The translations under genes were made by a program, and so were the position numbers. From assembly GCF_905171765.1 (NCBI RefSeq), contig NC_053390.1:586298471-586362470 (forward strand): DNA of 64,000 nucleotides, given 5' to 3'. How positions within the stretch are numbered: position 1 is the stretch's first letter; each line of letters opens with the position of its first letter. The notes under the pieces were generated by a model that searched no databases, was not told the DNA's origin, and saw only the letters and a list, made by a program, of their open reading frames with translations. The stretch comes from Bufo bufo (taxonomy: Eukaryota; Chordata; Amphibia; Anura; Bufonidae). This document shows positions 11,026 to 21,442 of this stretch, one piece after another.

Positions 11026-12577
11026 CAGTTGCAAGAAAAAGTATGTGAACCCCTTGGAATGATATGGATTTCTGCACAAATTGGTCATAAAATGTGATCT
11101 GATCTTCATCTAAGTCACAACAATAGACAATCACAGTGCTTAAACACACAAAGAATTAAATGTTACCATGTTTTTATTGAACACACCATGTAAACATTCA
11201 CAGTGCAGGTGGAAAAAGTATGTGAACCCCTAGACTAATGACATCTCCAAGAGCTAATTGGAGTGAGGTGTCAGCCAACTGGAGTCCAATCAATGAGATG
11301 AGATTGGGGGTGTTGGTTACAGCTTCCCTGCCCTATAAAAAAAACAAAAGAGCTCTCAGAAGACCTATGATTAAGAATTGTTGACTTGCATAAAGCTTGA
11401 AAGGGTTATAAAAGTATCTCCAAAAGCCTTGCTCCAAAAGTATCTCCAAAAGCCTTGCTGTTCTTCAGTCCACGGTAAGACAACTTGTTTATAAATGGAG
11501 AAAGTTCAGCACTGCTGCTACTTTCCCTAGGAGTGGCCGTCCTGTAAAGATGACTGCAAGAGCACAGCGCAGCCTGCTCAATGAGGTGAAGAAAAATCCT
11601 AGAGTGTCAGCTAAAGACTTACAAAAGTCTCTGGAATATGCTAACTTCCCTGTTAGCGAATCTACGATACATAAAACACCAAAACAAGAATGGATTTGAT
11701 GGGAGGATACCACAGAGGAAGCCACTGCTGTCCAAAAAAAAACATTGCTGCACGTTTACAGTTTGCACAAGAGCACCTGGATGTTCCACAGCAGTACTGG
11801 CAAAATATTCTGTGGACAGATGAAACCAAAGTTGAGTTGTTTGAAAGAAACACACAACACTATGTGTGGAGAAAAAGAGGCACAGCACACCAACATCAAA
11901 ACCTCATCACAACTGTGAAGTATGGTGGTGGGGGCATCAATGTTTGGGGCTGCTTTGCTGCGTCAGGGCCTGGACGGATTGCTATCATCGAAGAAAAAAT
12001 GAATTCCCAAGTTTATCAAAACATATTGCAGGAGAACTTAAGGCCATCTGTCCACCAGCTGAAGCTCAACAGAATATGGGTGTTGCAACAGGACAACGAC
12101 CCAAAGCATAGTAGTAAATCAACAACAGAATGGCTTAAACAGAAGTGGCCCAGTCAGAGTCCTGACCTCAACCCGATTGAGATGCTGTGGCATGACCTCA
12201 AGAAAGGGATTCACACCAGACATCTCAAGAATATTGCTGAACTGAAACAGTTCTGTAAAGAGGAATGGTCACTCCTGACCGTTGTGCACGTCTGATCTGC
12301 AACTACAGGAAACGTTTGGTTGAAGTTATTGCTGCCAAAGGAGGTTCAACCAGTTATTAAATCCAAGGGTTCACATACTTTTTCCACCTGCACTGTGAAT
12401 GTTTAGATGGTGTGTTCAATAAAAACATGGTCAAATTTAATTCTTTGTGTGTTATTAGTTTAAGCAGACTGTGCTTGTCTATTGTTGTGACTTAGATGAA
12501 GATCAGATCACATTTTATGAAAACTTTGTGCAGAAATCTATATAATTCCAAAGGGTTCACATACTTTTTCTTGCAAC

Positions 12578-12579
<2 letters not shown>
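11026..12579 (+). mobile_element. Tc1-like transposon 1, full length but decayed
   Basis: Termini CAGTTGCAAGAAAAAGTATG and its complement CATACTTTTTCTTGCAACTG are flanked by TA on both sides, the Tc1/mariner target duplication. The element is 1554 bp. Inner repeats of the AAAGTATGTGAACCCC type recur about 180 bp inside each end (near 11215 and 12368), giving the IR/DR arrangement with two transposase sites per end. The internal transposase is broken (separate entry). The right end abuts a (TA)n run. Confidence 0.92.
11350..12365 (+). pseudogene. Tc1-family (DD34E) transposase, frameshifted
   Basis: The DNA-binding part is readable around 11490-11670, including the GRP motif (SGRPVK). The linker PLLSKK appears in a different frame (11690-11740), and the catalytic domain in a third (11690-12295). 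The latter shows LWTDETKVELF (first Asp), QQDNDPKH (second Asp) and SPDLNPIE (Glu). So at least two frameshifts precede the catalytic part, one at an A9 run near 11735. Between the second Asp and the Glu only 28 residues remain instead of 34, because about 18 nt that would encode the stretch before WPSQSP are missing. A further frameshift near 12270 cuts the usual C-terminal tail, which continues in another frame to about 12360. A 26-bp tandem duplication lies at 11416-11458. The copy is not functional. Confidence 0.88.

Positions 12580-12583
<4 letters not shown>

Positions 12584-12613
<30 letters not shown>
12584..12613. repeat. (TA)n microsatellite
   Basis: About 30 bp of alternating AT between the Tc1 right end and the retroelement's terminal repeat. 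Confidence 0.9.
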
Positions 12614-12618
<5 letters not shown>

Positions 12619-12732
12619 GGTATGAGCTGAGATGAGCGTGTGACGGAAGAGGCATGCCTACATCATTACCCTGACCTATCTGGCTGAAGTGTGCCCGGAG
12701 CCAGGTACGAGGAAAGGCCTAAATATGTGGGC
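12612..12732 (-). repeat. Terminal direct repeat, distal copy, of the Ngaro-like element
   Basis: A 121-bp sequence (TATTTGTGGTATGAGCTGAG... to ...GTGGGC) repeated with two or three mismatches exactly 255 bp downstream at 12867-12987. Two close direct repeats separated by a unique 134-bp block match the B1-A2-B2 split-repeat end of Ngaro-type elements (family knowledge). Confidence 0.75.
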
Positions 12733-12866
12733 CACTAAAGGAGAGACATATGAGCAAAAGGGACAGGAGGGTGGGGCACGAGACGACCGCTCTCAGACTC
12801 CCGGCCGCCCGGTATAAGTAGTGGAGCCAGCCCCTCCCACAACTACAGGCTGTGAACAGCCTTCAC

Positions 12867-12987
12867 TATTTGTGGTATGAGCTGAGATGAGCGTGTGACG
12901 GAAGAGGCATGCCTACATCATTACCCTGACCTATCTGGCTGAAGTGTGCCCAGAGCCAGGTACGAGGTAAGGCCTAAATATGTGGGC
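12867..12987 (-). repeat. Terminal direct repeat, proximal copy, of the Ngaro-like element
   Basis: Same 121-bp unit as 12612-12732. The separating block (12733-12866) would be the A2 segment; its partner A1, expected at the 5' end beyond gag, was not found by eye between 16520 and 18600. Confidence 0.75.
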
Positions 12988-13046
12988 AAAAATAACGGCC
13001 GCCACTCTGGTAGATGAAAGAGTTTAATTGAGTAAAACATGACTTC

Positions 13047-13958
13047 TCACAGAGCTAATGAACAAAAGGCTCTAGATATTTCAACCTGTGGGTTAGGAAT
13101 ATACCTAGCATAACATGATGACCTCCAGCGACCCATCTTACGAATCACATGGGCCGGAACCTGATGCCTTGAAGCCGCTGAAGCAGCTCCTATACGGAAG
13201 GAGTGCCCGGAAATTGAGCTAGGTTTGTACCCTAACCCTGCCGCTAATATGCAAATGTTTGAGATTAATTGGGCAGATGAAAGGGGCTTGCCATCTAAAG
13301 GAAGCAACGGGTCGTCTAAGGCAGCTGACTGAGGCAAGGCCGTTAGTTCCTTGAGAACTTTGACAGGACACCAACTATTGGATGTGGGGAAAAACTAGAC
13401 TTCGGTAGGAGGACCTGCCTGGTTGGTTTTGGTGGTTGGTATGTACAGCGTGAAGTGACTATCGTGCTAGATGAGATGTCGCTTGAGGAGCGTGGTGCGA
13501 CTGACAAAGCTGCAGGTGAATTCCCCGGGTCTAAGGAAACAATAGAACCCGAGGTACATGGCTGCTTTGATGGTGATACTGGCCGAGTGCCCAAAAGTAA
13601 GACCGTCCAGTGCTAATGACAATTTGCGAAACAGCTCACTTGAAACCGGTTGTCTGCGTACCTGAACACCCGTGTTATTCTTTTGGATACCCCTAAGAGT
13701 AGCTTTGATGGCCTGATTTGACATGATATACTTGCTGGTGGGGTCGCTGAGCATACGGTGGTGCTATATTCCCGCTAGATACAATTTGATTGTATTAAAT
13801 GATAGGTGGCGGGGGAAATGACAATAGGCTTTAAACGCCATGATGAAAGTGACTTCGTCCAAGTCACCTTGTGGATGGACGTCTATGAACCGTTGAAAAA
13901 CCTTGAATCCTGCTTTGTAGTTCCTGGCAGTATTGGCTGCTAACGAACTTTGCACCAA
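13047..13958 (-). pseudogene. Tyrosine recombinase (YR) of the Ngaro-like element
   Basis: One frame carries the whole enzyme, interrupted by three in-frame TAG codons (about 13761, 13466 and 13396). The N-terminal core-binding region starts MVQSSLAANTARNYKAGF. The first catalytic Arg lies in FYCFLRPGEF. The C-terminal catalytic box reads GHSFRIGAASAA (His-x-x-Arg), then MGRW and the nucleophilic Tyr in YARYI. All catalytic positions are therefore retained despite the stops. About 300 codons is a usual length. It would insert the circular cDNA. The frame abuts the RNase H end with a gap of only about 27 bp. Non-functional unless the stops are suppressed. Confidence 0.88.
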
Positions 13959-13984
13959 AATCTTTGCAGAGGCTACCAGGGACC

Positions 13985-15626
13985 CTAGTCCATCAGGAGG
14001 GAGCTGAATGGTGGGGATGGAGTTCCAACGGGGTCTGCATCTGGTAGTTCCAGGAAAAAGATGGTGTAATTAAAGCGGGACAAGGCATCGGCCGCAACGT
14101 TCTTTGCCCCTTGAATGTGGAATGCGAAAAAATGGAAGTTAAACTTCAAGGACAGCCGAACTAATTTACATAAAAGGGACATAATTTTCTGGGACTTGGC
14201 CCTACCTTTAGTGATTACATCCACTAAAACCTGGCTGTCTGTCATGAAAACTACCGATTTATTGGCCCAGAGTGAGCCCCAGGCTTGGGCGGCTGCCACT
14301 ATCGGGTACAGTTCTAACAATGGGGATGACCTCAGAGAAACAGCGTCGGAGATGAATTCCACCAGCCAACGAACCAGTGGCGATGGAAAATGGCGGCGAA
14401 CCCGCGAGAGGCTGCAGCGTCTGAAAAGACTGTGGGTGAAGCGGAATCCGGGGAAGGCACGAACAAAGAGATGCCGTTCCAATTGGTGAGAAACGATTGC
14501 CACATCCATAAATCAGCCACGGCGTGATTGTCCAGTTGGATGATGGAATCCTGATCCGGAGCTGAAGGGAGGAGACTGAGGAGCCTGGACGTGAATGATC
14601 TGCCTTGGGGCATGACCCTGAAGGCGAAGTTTAGGCAACCCAACAGGGACTGGAGCTCCCGCTTGGAGATGACCCTGGAAAAAGCCGCTGAGGAGACTGT
14701 GGCCCGAATCCTGGACAGCTTTGCTACAGGGAGGCTGGCCTCCATACGGAACGAATCGAGGACGATGCCCAAGAAGGTAACCCTGGTTCCCGGCCCCTCA
14801 GTCTTCGCTGTTGCTACGGGAATTTCTAACTTGGCGAAAAGTTGTAGCAAAATCCCTAAACCCGTAGGTTCACCATGCAGACTTTCGATGATCAAGAAAT
14901 CATCGAGGTAATGAATGACCATGTCCAGCCCCCATGGTGAACCAGAATCCAATGTAGGGTGCACGCGAATCGATCAAACAGCCATGGGCTGCTCTTAGAC
15001 CCGAAAGTAAGCCGGTTGGCGAAATAGTATCTATGCGCCCAATGTAAGCCATAAGACTTCCATAACTGGGGTAAAATGGGTAGCAATTTAAATGCATCCG
15101 CTATGTCAGCTTTAGCTAACCATGCCCCTTTCCCTGCTAGCAAGATGTACCTGATAGCCTCATCGATGGACGAGTAACTCATGGCGAATTCTTCAGACGG
15201 AATTAAAGAATTCAAACTAGGAATGGCTGACATGTGAGGAGCAGACAAGTCATAAATTAAGCGCTTTTTATTGGAGGACTGCTTGGTTACAAGGCCAATC
15301 GGGTTTAACCTCCAAGTCTCGAAAGGGAACGACTGGAATGGACCCAACAGGAAACCTTTCTGGACCTCCGACTGCAACAAGGTATCTACTGTGGCCGGGT
15401 CCTGAGTAGCTGACAGCAAGTTCCTTCCCTCCCTGGAAACTTGAGGGAGGGCAATGAATTCAGAGGGGAAACCCCTCTCGAATCCAGAGAGAAGGAACTG
15501 AGCCAGCTGACGATCAGGGTGATCCTGCAACAGAATGGCTAATGGCTCGATATAGTCAGAACGTTTTGTTCTGTTTTTTCGGGCAGCTGGAACGAGGATG
15601 GGTCCTGAAACAAAGGGAGCAGACAT
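13985..15626 (-). pseudogene. Reverse transcriptase-RNase H of the Ngaro-like element
   Basis: The first block (15626-14892) holds NPIGLVTKQ, KKRLIYDLSAPH and motif A WLAKADIADAF. The second (14964-14332), in another frame, holds the YLDD active site (VIHYLDDFL), FLGIVLDS and the RNase H start VFSDAAASRG. The third (14509-13985), again shifted, continues RNase H with LLELYPIVAA, VVFMTDSQVLVD and HIQGAKNVAADALSRF. So at least two frameshifts, near 14940 and 14350, break the gene while all catalytic Asp/Glu motifs survive. The start overlaps the gag end by about 70 nt in a different frame, a normal arrangement for these elements. Confidence 0.9.
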
Positions 15627-16511
15627 GCGAGGCTCTGCAACTGCTAAATCCGCATCCCCCTAAATTGAAATTATTACATATTTGGCTCTGTCCCAGATAA
15701 GTGATCGGTCTACCCAGCTTGTCCATTGTGGCCTGATACCGCTGGGCGCCGGAGGAACCTGATAGGGAACCCTCCCGGCCCGGAGTGGCCAGATTGGGGC
15801 ACCAGTCTGCAGTATGCAAGATTGACTGGCACGCTGCGCAAGTAGGAGCTCTTAGACCGGCGAAATGCCGACAGAAGAGTTCCATGTCAATGTTCGCCCA
15901 GTTAGTGATAAACTGGAACGCCAGCACAAATTCTGGAATTGAAAGCTTCCTATTCAAAAGAGTGTCCTTGGCTCTTAGCACGACTGGCACCTCCCCACAA
16001 TTGATGATCTTATTTTCTGAAACGTCCTGGGACGCAATGAGGATGGACGCTAAGTTAATATCTTTCCCCGCTAAGATATCTTTTTTTAAGTTATCCGGGA
16101 TGAAGTGTGATGGGGCGATTTGGGGACTGGCACAGGCCGTACCTGAAGCCGAATCCTGTGAAGTGGAAGGGAAGAATGTGACGCCAACGGTGACCGAGAT
16201 TCCAACTCCACCATTCTGGATTGGATATCTGCCACTGATCCGGCCAGGCTGCCAATAGTGGACTGCAGCTGAAGCAGGGACAGCTGGATAGATGAGAGAG
16301 AGGGTTGTTCGCTTGAAACCCCCGACTCCGTCATCAGGAGACAGTAGAGTTCTGCCTTCCTCGCTGATGCGGGATGATGAATCCCTCTCTTATTGAGCTC
16401 CGAGATGAGCTTAGGTATGGTCCAGCTCCTAAGGGACTGGTTACTGGCGCGTCCTAACACCGAAGACCCGGGCACTGACATGTTATCCTCCACGTCTGAC
16501 GCTTGAGACAT
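15556..16511 (-). pseudogene. Gag-like ORF1 of the Ngaro-like element
   Basis: Starts MSQASDVEDNMSVPG. It then has a SAP-like helix pair (TIPKLISELNKRG... KAELYCLL), a predicted coiled region (LSSIQLSLLQLQSTIGSLAG) and, after a frameshift near 16110, a segment ending in a Cys/His cluster (CNNFNLGGCGFSSC... HVCSLCFRTH... CPKK). This gag-type zinc cluster is usual in DIRS/Ngaro ORF1. The product would package the RNA. It is followed by an overlapping RT frame. Confidence 0.82.
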
Positions 16512-16520
16512 CTTCCGCCT

Positions 16521-16979
16521 GTATGGGAAAACAAGTATATATATATATATATATATTTATTTATTTTTTATAGACGATTTGCGATAGTAACGACCGGACG
16601 AGAGCGGTGAGAAACTGGAATAGCGTGAGATAGGAGACCTGGAAATGAAAACTCGCAATGAATAAGGAAAACCCCCAAACAATGGCGCGACCGAATGTCG
16701 CAACCTTACCTTGACTTACCTGGAACCTGGCAACGCGGAATGAACAGCAATGGAGAAGTGAAGTGATCTGTAGGAACCTGGACCGGGAATTCCAGTGAGC
16801 TTGTGGTTCGGTTGAAAGAAAATAAGCTTGCGTCGAAACGAGACCTGGAGAGGAGTGTACACGAAAACCAGAAATGACCGGGAGAAGATAACCGAATAAG
16901 CCTGGGATTCGGATGAACCAATAGCCGGCAAACGTGTGTCCTGGTTGACCCGGAAGATAAGACAAGATTGATGACAAGG
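16521..16979 (-). other. Probable leader of the retroelement
   Basis: Contains a (TA)n tract (16539-16556) and GC-balanced non-repeated sequence between gag and the minisatellite. Open frames on the minus strand here (up to 153 codons) have no motifs. That the region belongs to the element is inferred from its position. Confidence 0.4.
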
Positions 16980-17990
16980 AAGCGACCTGAGTGATACAGG
17001 CAATTATACAAAAACGATACATGACCTGAGCGATTCAGGAACCAACGCTGCACTGCATGAAGAATGACCTGAGCGATTCAGGCAATTATACATGTGGGAT
17101 CCATGACCTGAGGTATTCAGGAACCACCACTGCACTGCATGAAGAATGATCTGAGCGATTCAGGCCATTATACATGTGGGATCCATGACCTGAGCTATTC
17201 AGGAACCACCACTGCACTGCATGAAGAATGATCTGAGCGATTCAGGCCATTATACATGTGGGATCCATGACCTGAGCTATTCAGGAACCAACGATACACT
17301 GCATGAAAAATGACCTGAGCGATTCAGGCAACTGCATATGACCTGAGCGATTCAGGAACCAACGTAACATTGCATGACAGATAACCTGAGCGATTCAGGC
17401 AATTATATAAGACTGATACATGACCTGAGCGATTCAGGAACCAACGTTATATTGCATGAAGAATGACCTGAGCGATTCAGGCAATCGTACGTGACTGATA
17501 CATGACCTGAGCGTTTCAGGAACAAACGTTACACTGCATGAAGGATGACCTAGGTGAATCAGTCAATTCTACATGAATGATACCAGACCTGAGCGATTCA
17601 GGAACCAACGTCACCCTGCATGACGATAAACCTGAATGATCCAGGCAATACATGAATGACACGTAACTTGAGAGATTCAGGAACCAACTTACACTGCAGA
17701 AGCATAACCTGGACGAACATGACATGGGCAAGGCATAACCTGAGCGATTCGGGTAGCCAAGCATGACCCTGCCGACATGAGGCCTGGGCGATCCAGGTGA
17801 AAATGCCTACACCAGGGATACCTGCACTGAAAGGAAGGCAGACGTGCGTGACACGGGAAGATGTGTGCCCCGAATGATTCAGGAAACGAAGCACACACGG
17901 AAATGAATGAGACCTGTGGGACACAGGTCAACCTGGAATTGAATGATCCATGACCTGAGTGATTCGGGTAATCGCACATGACACCAAGCA
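16980..17990. repeat. 82-bp minisatellite of hairpin motifs
   Basis: Period is 82 bp (landmarks at 17039, 17121, 17203, 17285, then 17356, 17438, 17520, 17602, 17681). Each unit contains two copies of GACCTGAGCGATTCAGG, whose CCTGA and TCAGG halves are perfectly complementary around a GCGAT loop, plus a GAACCAACGYTRCACTGCATG block. About 20 motif copies, increasingly degenerate past 17700. It lies directly upstream of the retroelement's gag (minus strand). Confidence 0.9.
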
Positions 17991-18589
17991 ACTTAGCGAA
18001 AACACTGAAAGATACATGGCCTGAGCTTCAGGAACCTTGAGAACACCGGGCGAGCGAATAGTAGAGTGTAGGCTAGGGGAATGAGAAAGAAAACCTGGAG
18101 AGGATAGATGAGTGTTCAGGAGATGAATGAATCCCGACACGTGGTGAATATGCACGCCGAGCCCGGAGTGATGCAGGGCAGGCACTAACTGGAAGACAGC
18201 CGAGTACTGTGGAAAATAAGCCCAAACACCTGTGTAATTTGAGGGATAGAAGGAGGAGATCATACAGAGAAAATAAGCAAGACCGGAGAGGACCATAGTA
18301 CACCACCTTGAAATGCGATTGTCTGCCTATTACCGGCAGCATCCTACCTGCCTCCTTTTTAATCTGAAAACGATTTGGTTATAATTGGTTGAAAAATAAT
18401 TGTATACATCATGATGGAGATGCATTAATGAGGCCTGCTAATTATCATATTAACTATTTTAATCGCATAGTAATACCTACAAATCGCATGGATCATGTGA
18501 TGAGCGTAGTGACGTCATCAAAGGTCCTATTGCTCACAGATGAAGACAGAAGAGATGCCGGCTGCGCGAACAAGTAGTTAAATTTTTAT
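17991..18589. other. No gene; possible retroelement 5' region
   Basis: Last degenerate CCTGA/TCAGG copies near 18020, then unique sequence. No termini were found that define the retroelement's 5' end. Confidence 0.4.
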
Positions 18590-18985
18590 TTTATTTTTTT
18601 AACCCCTCCAGCCCTATTGTACTATGCATTCTGTTTTCAGAATGCTATTATTTTTTCTTATAACCATGTTATAAGGGGAAATAATAATGATCGGGTCCCC
18701 ATCCCGATCGTCACCTAGCAACCGTGCGTGAAAATCGCACTGCATCCGCACTTGCTTGCAGATGCTTGCGATTTTCACGCAACCCCATTCATTTTTATGG
18801 GGCCTGCGTTATGTGAAAATCGCATGCTGCGATTTTCACGCAACGCACAAGTGATGCGTGAAAATCACTGCTCATGTGCACAGCCCCATAGAAATGAATG
18901 GGTCCGGATTCAGTGCGGGTGCAATGCGTTCACCTCACGCATTGCACCCGCGCGGAATACTCGCCCGGGTGAAAGGGGCCTATCT
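18590..18985. repeat. MITE rich in GTGAAAATCGCA/TGCGATTTTCAC palindromes
   Basis: Multiple direct and inverted copies of GCGTGAAAATCGCA (18727, 18766, 18815, 18830, 18855). There is an inner hairpin at GCATTCTG-TTTT-CAGAATGC and another at TTATAACCATGTTATAA; the right end is GGGTGAAAGGGGCCT. Such palindrome clusters are typical of amphibian MITEs (general knowledge). No coding content. Confidence 0.6.
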
Positions 18986-19397
18986 CTACCCCTGTCCCTT
19001 CGGATGCGTTCCACGTTGGAGCGCATGCGGCCCCTTCAGATGCGTTCCACAGTGGTGTGAAATATATTCAACTAAAGACTAAGTTCTTTCCCATGCGTCC
19101 CACCCTGGAACGCATAAAACCCCACCCCCACTTCTGGTCCCTACAATTCCAAACTTATAAATCCAAGCCATAGAAAAGTTTTTTCACATACTCATTACCC
19201 ACAACTTTGTCAACATCAATTATAAGTCTCTCACATTATATCTCAAATTGATTTGATTAATCACACAAGCTAATTCATTTTTTGTGGAGTACCAGGAAGT
19301 GACATCAGATATGGCCGGTCCCTTCTAACCACCTGACTGTTAACCATATACTTTTGTTCTCCTATATAAATATTGTCACACCAGCTTTTTATTCATG
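18986..19397. other. Short GATGCGTTCCAC repeats, otherwise nothing
   Basis: Related GGATGCGTTCCACGTTGGA, AGATGCGTTCCACAGTG and CCCTGGAACGCAT blocks at 19000-19115; then AT-rich DNA with no gene. Confidence 0.45.
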
Positions 19398-19432
19398 CTC
19401 TTGATAAAGGGGTTATCCCGAAACGCGTTGAG
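19398..19432 (+). ncRNA. Hammerhead-like motif (degenerate)
   Basis: CTC-TTGATAA-AGGGG-TTA-TCCC-GAAACGCGTT-GAG: a hammerhead-type core in which the second core is intact (GAAAC), the first core (CTGATGA) is changed to TTGATAA, helix II is GGG/CCC and an outer CTC/GAG helix closes it. Hammerhead ribozymes are known from the terminal repeats of Penelope-like elements. The core changes make self-cleavage unlikely. Confidence 0.3.
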
Positions 19433-20487
19433 ATTTTCAATCAGAAATAAAGACTTCTACTATATCCAGGAACCCCGGTGTCATCCTTTGGTGACCTAGA
19501 AGCCATATCCACGACCTAGAGGCGACCTTATAGTATTGGTATATTGAGTTTATCTTATACTTCCCTCCCCAGTAAAGTAAGTCCTTTACCATTGCAATAA
19601 TACATACATTTTATTTCACTGGTGTGTACTAATTTTTACGGTTTGGGGAGCTGGCTCACGTTTCTTCCTCCACTGTCCACCACTTCCATCCCTTCATGAT
19701 ATCTCTTGGCGCCTCCCACCCCACTCCCCCCTCCCACCTTCCTTCCTCCACGTCCGTCCACCTAACTCCTTTTTGATTTTCTTTTACGTAAAAATGACAT
19801 GACAACCTTATTCTGTGGATCAGTACGATCACAGCGATGCCTAATTTCTATAGCTTATGTTTTTCTTCTTTTGAAAATATAAAGACCTGCAAATATTTTC
19901 TTTGCATCTTCAATTCTTCACACCCATGGCTTTTTTTTTTTATGTCTACAGAGCTGTATGAGAGCTTGTTTTTTTCTGCAGAGGAGCTGAAGTTTCAGGG
20001 TATGTATGACTTTATTAAAAAAAAATAATAATTGGGGGGGAGGGTCAACTTTTTTTCCCGTTGGTGTTCACTGCGCAGGAAAAAAATATTTTGATATTTT
20101 AATAGGTTGAACATTTCCAGACGCAACAATGCCTGCTATATTTAATTTTTTATTTACTGTTGTATGTAAAATGGGGAATAAAGGATAAATCAAATTTTCA
20201 TATTTGTGAATTTTTTAAAAAAAAGTATTTTTTTTTACTTTTTATACTGTACCCCCCCCACAAGAGCTACAGCATGATGCATTTTTAAAAGTAAGGCAGA
20301 AAGATAAAAGCGCCACCTAATTAACTAAAATGCCAGTAGCTAAAAAGAATGCTTGTGTGTACTGCGTTTCACATTTCCTACAGACCTTCATCTAATATCT
20401 GAAGCTGGAGTTTTTACGGTAAAAAAACACAGATGTAAAAAATGCGACTATAAACGCAAAAGTGCTGAATAACACCAGTAAACAAGC
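19433..20487. other. Non-coding; degenerate repeat traces
   Basis: 19780-19860 (AACCTTATTCTGTGGATCAGTACGATCACAGCGAT) resembles the foldback-P inner sequence (ATTACCTTTATTGTGTAGGTCAATACGAT, 59955). The rest is AT-rich with homopolymer runs. No gene. Confidence 0.45.
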
Positions 20488-20640
20488 CTTAAAGGGAACC
20501 TGTCATGTTCAACATGGCATCAGGCAGCATGCTATAGAGCAAGAGGAGCTGAGCAGATTGATAAGGAGGCACTGATTTATTAAGGCTATAGTGTGCTATG
20601 CCGGCCTTGACAGAGCCGGAGGAGGTAAGTCATTTATGAG

Positions 20641-20752
20641 GAGGCGCAGGTAACATAGTACATAAGGCCGAAAAAAGACATTTGTCCATCCAGTTCGGCC
20701 TGTTATCCTGCAAGTTGATCCAGGTCTCGTCATAAATTACCTACCTCCTCCG
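20641..20752 (-). mobile_element. CR1/L2-like LINE 3' tail
   Basis: Reverse complement reads GGATAACAGGCCGAACTGGA TGGACAAATGTCTTTTTTCGGCCTTATGTACTATGTTA (split here for length). The end TTATGTACTATGTTA is the kind of short 3' tail left by 5'-truncated LINEs in fish and frogs. Assignment rests on recall of the tail type. Confidence 0.5.
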
Positions 20753-20807
20753 GGTCTCCGTACACTAGAATGAAATCTATAGCACTTTGGAGTGGCTATA
20801 GATTGTA

Positions 20808-21080
20808 TTTATTATATGCACTTATATAGCGCTACTATATTCCGTAGCGCTTTACAGACATTAGCATCAAGCTGTCTCCAATGGGGCTCACAATCTAAGT
20901 TCCCTATCAGTATGTATGTCTTTGGAGTGTGGGAGGAAACCTGAGTACTCGGAGGAAACCCACGCAAACACAGGGAGAACATACAAACTCGATGCAGATG
21001 TTGCCCTTGGTCGGATTCGAACCCAGGACCCTAGCGCTGCAAGCAACCAGTGCTAATCACTGAGCCACCGTGCTGCCCAT
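20808..21080 (-). mobile_element. tRNA-derived SINE with V-SINE-like core
   Basis: On the minus strand it begins GGCAGCACGGTGGCTCAGTG (A-box TGGCTCAGTGA) and has a perfect B-box GGTTCGAATCC (21023-21013). The body carries GTTTGTATGTTCTCCCTGTG and GTGGGTTTCCTCCGAG, the conserved centre of V-SINEs. The 3' part TGTAAAGCGCTACGGAATAT...GCGCTATATAAGTGC resembles an L2-type LINE tail that would supply the reverse transcriptase in trans. Full length, moderately diverged. It is not a functional tRNA. Confidence 0.85.
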
Positions 21081-21442
21081 TTCAGTTATTATTTACGCCA
21101 GTTTCTGGTGTAAATCATAATGAATTCGCTGGGGCTTTGTAGACTTGGCAAGGGTTGCGTAAATGCACATTGTGACTAGAAAAGTCACAAATGCATTGAA
21201 AAGATACAAATCTAGTGAATTTGCGACTATTGTACTCCAAAAACAGGTGCAAGGGAAATAATGAATTTCCCCCATAGACTTGAAGGAAAATATTCAGTGT
21301 AAGTATAATTCCTGCTCAAGCTGAGCTTTGTAGTCAATGAGGCGGTCCTATCAGTGATTGACAGCCTTCCTTTTATGAGTGTATACAGAAAAAAGTGCCA
21401 AGCCCCGCCTCCTTAACTTCAGCATTCAGAATGAGCAGGAAT

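Larger units (their letters stand above)
12612..16520 (-). mobile_element. Ngaro/DIRS-type tyrosine-recombinase retrotransposon
   Basis: On the minus strand the order is gag (16511-15556), reverse transcriptase plus RNase H (15626-13985), tyrosine recombinase (13958-13047), then split direct repeats (12987-12612). There is no room for the DIRS1-type methyltransferase domain between RNase H and recombinase. With the direct rather than inverted terminal repeats this favours Ngaro. Such elements integrate by recombinase via a circular DNA and leave no target duplication. All three genes are interrupted. The leader probably extends through the minisatellite to about 18340, but the 5' end is undefined. 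Confidence 0.85.

Noticed and set aside
14115..14911. Plus-strand frames of 124 and 106 codons
   Set aside because: Antisense to the RT-RNase H region of the Ngaro-like element, where the minus strand has clear motifs.
16980..17990. CRISPR-like regularly spaced palindromic repeat
   Set aside because: Eukaryotic context, spacers are themselves repeated (82-bp period), no cas genes; it is a minisatellite.
16561..18342. Minus-strand frames of 89-153 codons upstream of gag
   Set aside because: They overlap the minisatellite and leader, use different frames of the same repeat and have no motif.
16520..18600. A1 terminal repeat of the Ngaro-like element
   Set aside because: I looked for the 12733-12866 block (for example GGTATAAGTAGTGGAGCC) in this interval and did not find it, so no 5' end is claimed.
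21000..21080. tRNA gene (A-box and B-box present)
   Set aside because: These belong to the head of a SINE with V-SINE core and LINE-type tail; no complete cloverleaf was seen.
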